Assembly: GCF_026011715.1 (NCBI RefSeq)
Contig: NZ_BRVM01000005.1
Span: 62,001 to 126,000, forward strand
Reading direction: 5' to 3'
Length of the DNA: 64,000 bases
Origin: Cytobacillus sp. NCCP-133
GTDB lineage: Bacteria > Bacillota > Bacilli > Bacillales > Cytobacillaceae
Positions 60,343 through 64,000 of the stretch are shown piece by piece; the first letter of the stretch is position 1; each line of letters opens with the position of its first letter. Below the pieces are notes generated by a model. That model was not told the origin of the DNA and ran no database searches. It saw only the letters and a program-made list of their open reading frames with translations. The position numbers were made by a program, and so were the translations under genes.

Positions 60343-62166
60343 ATGAGTGATCAAGCAAAAAGTAGAATGAAAAGAAAAAGATGTACTAAATGGTCAAAAG
60401 TGGGACTTGATGGCATTATTTGAATCAATGGAAAACTGGGAAAAAGAATTGGAAGCGGTAAAAGAAGGTTTTTCGAGCGTCACAAAGTATAAAGGCAGGC
60501 TAAAGGAGAATGCTAACGTATTGCTGCATTGCCTGGAGGCAAGAGAAAATCTGTTGGAACGGTTTAACCTTGTTTCTATGTATGCAGACCTGCGTTTGTC
60601 GGGATCACACTGAGACTGAAAGACAGAAAGATGCAGCAAAAGCTTCAGATGCACGTTCTGAACTAAATGCAGCACTTTCATTTGTAGAAGCGGAAATACT
60701 GGCCATTCCTGATGGGAAGTTAGAAAAGTATCTGGAGGAAGAGGCGGAGCTTACCCCTTATAAAAAGTATTTAGAGGATTTGCATGAAAAAAAACCACAT
60801 GCACTCGGGAAGGAAACAGAAGAAACCCTGGCTGCGCTTGGCTCACTTTTTAGTGCCTCTTTACCATTTATAACCGGGGAAAATGTCAGATATGCAGTTT
60901 GGATCATTTACAGATGAAGAAGGAAATGAATTGCCGCTTTCATTTGCACTGTACTCTGGAAAATATAGTTCCTCTCCATCCACTGAGATACGCAGAAATG
61001 CCTACGAATCTTTTAATAAAACATTGAATCAGTATAAGCATACATTTGCAGCAGCCTACTCTGCGAATGTGAATCATGAAGTAACCATGGCAAGATCGCG
61101 AAACTACGATTCTGTTACAGATATGCTGCTTCAGCAACAGCTGGTTACGAAAGAAATGTATCATATCCAGTTAGATGTGATTCAGGAGGAATTAGCACCA
61201 CATATGCGCAAGTTTGCGAATCTGAAGAAACGGGTCTTAGGCTTGGAAAAGATGACGTTTGCCGATCTTAAGGCCCCGCTTGATCCGGCCTTCAAACTGG
61301 AGACAACCTATGAGGAAGCAGCTGAAACTGTGAAGGAAGCTTTGGAGATTATGGGTATTGAATACATGGAGATGATTCATACAGCTCTTTCTGAAAGATG
61401 GGTAGACTATGCAGATAACGTTGGCAAATCAACAGGAGCATTCTGTTCCAGCCCGTATGGTGCACATCCCTATGTATTGATGACTTGGCCAGATACCATG
61501 CGCGGTGCTTTTACGCTTGTACATGAACTTGGTGGTCTTGCCGGCCATTTTTACCTGGCTGGAAAAAACCAAAGAATGATCAATACAAGATCATCAAGAT
61601 ATTTTATTGAAGCACCATCCACAATGAACGAAATGCTGTTGAGCAACCACCTGCTTTCTAAAACAAATGATAGCCGAACGAAGCGATGGGTCATTCTTCA
61701 GCAGCTTGGAACCTATTACCATAATTTTGTCACGCATCTGCTGGAAGGAGAACTGCAGAGGAGAGTATATCATCTTGCCGAGAATGGAGAACCGCTAACA
61801 GCAAGTCTGCTATCCGAGCAAAAAGGAGAGGTACTGAAATCCTTCTGGAGTGACTCGGTGGAATTGGATGAAGGAGCAGGACTTGCATGGATGCATCAGC
61901 CCCACTATTATATGGGATTGTATCCATATACGTACTCAGCAGGATTGACTGTCTCAACAATTATATCCAAACAAATCCTTGAGCAAGGAATACCTGCAGT
62001 CGAAAGATGGCTGGAAGTTTTAAAAGCAGGAGGAACATTAAAGCCTCTTGAACTAATAAGAAAGGCCGGCGTAGATATGTCCAAACAGGATCCAATCCGA
62101 GAGGCAGTTGCTCATGTCGGCAGCCTGATTGATGAGCTTGAAGAAAGTTACAGCAGCAATAATTGA
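60343..62166 (+). pseudogene. pepF: Oligoendopeptidase F, frameshifted and with a destroyed zinc site
   Basis: An M3-family peptidase gene starting at ATG 60343, seven bases after GGAGG. Homology moves through four frame segments: a start in frame 1, then LFESMENWEKELEAVKEGFS (60407-60613), then LNAALSFVEAEILAIPDGKL (up to 60917) and the long remainder from 60883. Shifts fall near 60395, 60605 and 60875. The zinc motif HELGHAGHF expected at 61522-61551 reads HELGGLAGHF, so the second His is gone. The remainder (STMNEMLLSNHLLSKT, YYHNFVTHLLEGELQRRVY) is intact. Normal length is about 600 residues. The gene is clearly non-functional as a peptidase. Confidence 0.88.
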
Positions 62167-62184
62167 ATTAAGAAGGCATTACCA

Positions 62185-62221
62185 TTCCCTCCCGTATGGT
62201 ATTTTCGGGCAGGGGATTTTC
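62185..62221 (+). terminator. Hairpin after the pepF remnant
   Basis: TCCCTCCCG and CGGGCAGGGGA arms pair imperfectly, followed by TTTT. Confidence 0.5.
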
Positions 62222-62397
62222 ATTTAGTTTAAAGGTTATTATTTCATGAAATTTTTTTAGAAATAAAGATGTCTTTTACTTATGCACACTTTTGTTTGAG
62301 AATCTTATAATAACTAGGGAAAATTTTAAAAATAGCTTTATAGATTTACAGAAACACAGTGTTTTTCATTGCATTTCGTTTGCCTTGGAGATAAAAT

Positions 62398-62413
62398 GTT
62401 TACCAAAGTAAAC
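62398..62413. promoter_or_regulatory. Inverted repeat upstream of the ZIP gene
   Basis: GTTTACCAAAGTAAAC has perfect 6-bp arms with a 4-base centre. It may be a metalloregulator operator; the sequence is not a clear Zur, Fur or MntR box. Confidence 0.4.
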
Positions 62414-62469
62414 TTTTTCAGTTAGGCGCATATACTTTTATAAAAAATGAATATATATTTTTTTAGCAC

Positions 62470-62493
62470 AAAAGTTTCTCTAGGGAAACTTTT
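62470..62493 (+). promoter_or_regulatory. Leader hairpin of the ZIP gene
   Basis: Perfect 9-bp arms AAAAGTTTC and GAAACTTTT around a 6-base loop, 12 bases before the ribosome site. Confidence 0.4.
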
Positions 62494-62521
62494 TGGCGGC
62501 AATAAAAAAGGAGAGAAGAAA

Positions 62522-63331
62522 ATGTCGCAGGAAGTATTATTTGCGTTTAGTTTAACGTTGTTTGCGGGATTAGCGACAGGGATAGGCAGTTTAATGGCAT
62601 TTTTTACTTCTAGAACCAATACAAAGTTTTTGTCATTAGCTCTTGGTTTTTCTGCAGGGGTCATGATATATGTTTCCATGGTTGAAATATTTGTTAAAGC
62701 GAAGGATGCACTTGTAGGGGCAATGGGTGTAGTAAACGGGAACTGGGCAACCGTCGGCGGCTTTTTTGGCGGTATGATCCTGATTGCATTAATTGATCGA
62801 TTTATTCCTAAAGGAGAAAATCCGCATGAAGTGAGAACAGTGGAAGAAATGAATGATCATGGCAAGGTTGTGGAGAATCAGGGACTATTAAAAATGGGGA
62901 CATTTGCAGCGCTTGCTATTGGCATTCACAACTTTCCTGAAGGAATTGCGACTTTTACATCAGCACTGCAGGACCCAGGCTTAGGGATTGCCATAGCAAC
63001 AGCGATCGCCATTCATAACATTCCAGAAGGAATTGCTGTATCTGTACCGGTTTATTTTGCAACCGGAAGCAAAAAGAAAGCTTTTAAGCTATCTTTTTTA
63101 TCTGGACTATCGGAACCAATAGGCGCATTGGTGGCTTATTTGATTTTAATGCCTTATTTAAACGATATCATGTTTGGTGTCATTTTTGCTGCGGTTGCCG
63201 GTATTATGGTATTCATCTCACTTGATGAGTTATTGCCGGCAGCGAAAAAATATGATGAAGCACATACCTCCATTTATGGCCTTGTTGCCGGGATGGCGGT
63301 TATGGCGCTTAGTTTGCTTCTTTTTATCTAA
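62522..63331 (+). CDS. zupT: ZIP-family metal transporter ZupT
   Basis: A 269-residue membrane transporter with eight helices. Helix IV carries GIHNFPEGIATF and helix V AIHNIPEGIAVSVP, the paired His/Glu metal-binding motifs of ZIP proteins of the ZupT (GufA) branch, which import Zn2+ and other divalent ions. A polar loop (PHEVRTVEEMNDHGKVVE) lies between helices III and IV. ATG 62522 follows AAAAAGGAGAG. It is single, with a terminator behind. Confidence 0.93.
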   Translation: MSQEVLFAFSLTLFAGLATGIGSLMAFFTSRTNTKFLSLALGFSAGVMIYVSMVEIFVKAKDALVGAMGVVNGNWATVGGFFGGMILIALIDRFIPKGENPHEVRTVEEMNDHGKVVENQGLLKMGTFAALAIGIHNFPEGIATFTSALQDPGLGIAIATAIAIHNIPEGIAVSVPVYFATGSKKKAFKLSFLSGLSEPIGALVAYLILMPYLNDIMFGVIFAAVAGIMVFISLDELLPAAKKYDEAHTSIYGLVAGMAVMALSLLLFI

Positions 63332-63342
63332 ACATGTTAAAC

Positions 63343-63383
63343 AAAAGGCAGCCACTTTTCACAAGAAGGGACTGCCTTTTTTC
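63343..63383 (+). terminator. Terminator after zupT
   Basis: Arms AAAAGGCAG and CTGCCTTTT with a 20-base loop, then Ts. Confidence 0.75.
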
Positions 63384-63395
63384 GTTTGAGAATTC

Positions 63396-64000
63396 CTAAT
63401 GTGCTCCGCCTTTATCAAAATTGCTTCCGCTAACGTCTGCAATATTCTCAATAGCCACTAAAGCATTTGGATCAATGTCATACACAATGGAACGAAGCGC
63501 TGATAATTCAATCCGGGTAACAATGGTATAAATAATTTTCTTTGGCTCGCCCGTAAATACACCCTGGCCTTGAATATAAGTCATTCCGCGCCCTAATTGC
63601 TTAATTAGTGCATCTGATATTTCCTCTGGCACATCCGAAATGATCGTTACTGATTTTAATTCTTCTAAACCTTCCACGACAATATCAATCATCTTATAAG
63701 CGATATAATAGGTGATAATCGAATACATCGCCGTTTCCCAGCTGAAAACGAGAAAAGCTGCCAGAATAAAGATGAATACATTGACAATCATAATAAACTG
63801 TCCGACAGATACAGGACGTTTTTTGCTGACGAGGATGGCGATAATTTCGGTTCCATCCAATGAGCCGCCTGTTCTGATCACAAGACCCACACCCGTTCCC
63901 AGAATGACAGCGCCGATTACTGTTGCTAAAAATAAGTCGTCCGTAACCGGTTGGAAATGATGTAAGTAAGCAGTACTTGCTGATAAAACAATTACCCCAT
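63396..64000 (-). CDS. YitT-family membrane protein (5' partial)
   Basis: The frame is open to the window edge, so the N-terminal membrane helices are missing. The visible 200 residues start with helices (ATVIGAVILGTGVGLVIRTG, SLDGTEIIAILVSKK), contain two more (IMIVNVFIFILAAFLVF, WETAMYSIITYYIAYK) and end with a C-terminal DUF2179 domain (ELKSVTIISDVPEEISDALI, QGVFTGEPKKIIYTIVTR, VYDIDPNALVAIENIADVSG). This is the YitT/YpjC family common in Bacillus, of unknown function. Confidence 0.88.
   Translation of the reverse strand, partial: GVIVLSASTAYLHHFQPVTDDLFLATVIGAVILGTGVGLVIRTGGSLDGTEIIAILVSKKRPVSVGQFIMIVNVFIFILAAFLVFSWETAMYSIITYYIAYKMIDIVVEGLEELKSVTIISDVPEEISDALIKQLGRGMTYIQGQGVFTGEPKKIIYTIVTRIELSALRSIVYDIDPNALVAIENIADVSGSNFDKGGAH

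Overview
The window looks like a low-GC Firmicutes chromosome, most likely a Bacillaceae of the Cytobacillus/Mesobacillus type. This is inferred from AGGAGG-type ribosome sites with many TTG/GTG starts, a ComK homologue, a CwlO-like cell-wall endopeptidase, MhqR and YtrA-type regulators, and Bacillus-style intergenic repeats. I saw no rRNA, tRNA, insertion sequence, prophage or CRISPR array. Several starts are set to the codon correctly spaced from a ribosome site, so they differ slightly from the longest open frame.

Layout. 1-5 kb: the end of a GlcNAc-type PTS permease, a 44-residue hydrophobic peptide, a coiled-coil protein, a nitrilase-family hydrolase followed by a broken acetyltransferase, a 35-residue cationic peptide and a repeat-rich stretch with a 92-bp perfect duplication. 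5-13.8 kb: a formate dehydrogenase module (fdhF, DUF1641 partner, fdhD on the other strand), a cupin/HD-GYP protein, small proteins and a secreted NlpC/P60 endopeptidase. 14-25.3 kb: a glycolate utilisation locus (GntR regulator, glcE-glcF-glcD, malate synthase G, FAH-family enzyme, IclR regulator, LctP-family permease) in which three transcription units carry related palindromic operator candidates. 25.4-29.2 kb: a YtrA-like regulator, ABC ATPase, large permease and ECF-type sigma factor. 29.5-30.3 kb: comK behind a long leader with a 33-codon upstream reading frame and hairpins.

30.4-46.6 kb is an acyl-CoA metabolism region in two blocks. The first holds an SDR dehydrogenase, acyl-CoA dehydrogenase, thiolase, AMP-forming ligase and an alpha-methylacyl-CoA racemase-like protein. 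The second is a LIV-type ABC transporter with a long-chain acyl-CoA synthetase embedded between ATPase and permease genes, and a PaaK-like ligase at the end. pssA and a GIY-YIG protein lie between them. This suggests uptake, CoA activation and beta-oxidation of a (branched?) carboxylic acid; the substrate is unknown.

46.8-64 kb is mixed: a methyltransferase, a DUF169 protein, an SRPBCC/ArsR pair with two operator copies on the promoter, a MATE exporter, a two-component system, a HAD dehalogenase, a cluster of gene remnants (GNAT, subtilase, CorA, GNAT), modAB, a truncated ECF sigma gene, an mhqR-mhqD-wrbA quinone-stress operon with a palindromic operator, a DUF1801 protein, a decayed oligoendopeptidase F, a ZIP transporter and a partial YitT-family protein. 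modAB plausibly supplies molybdate for the formate dehydrogenase.
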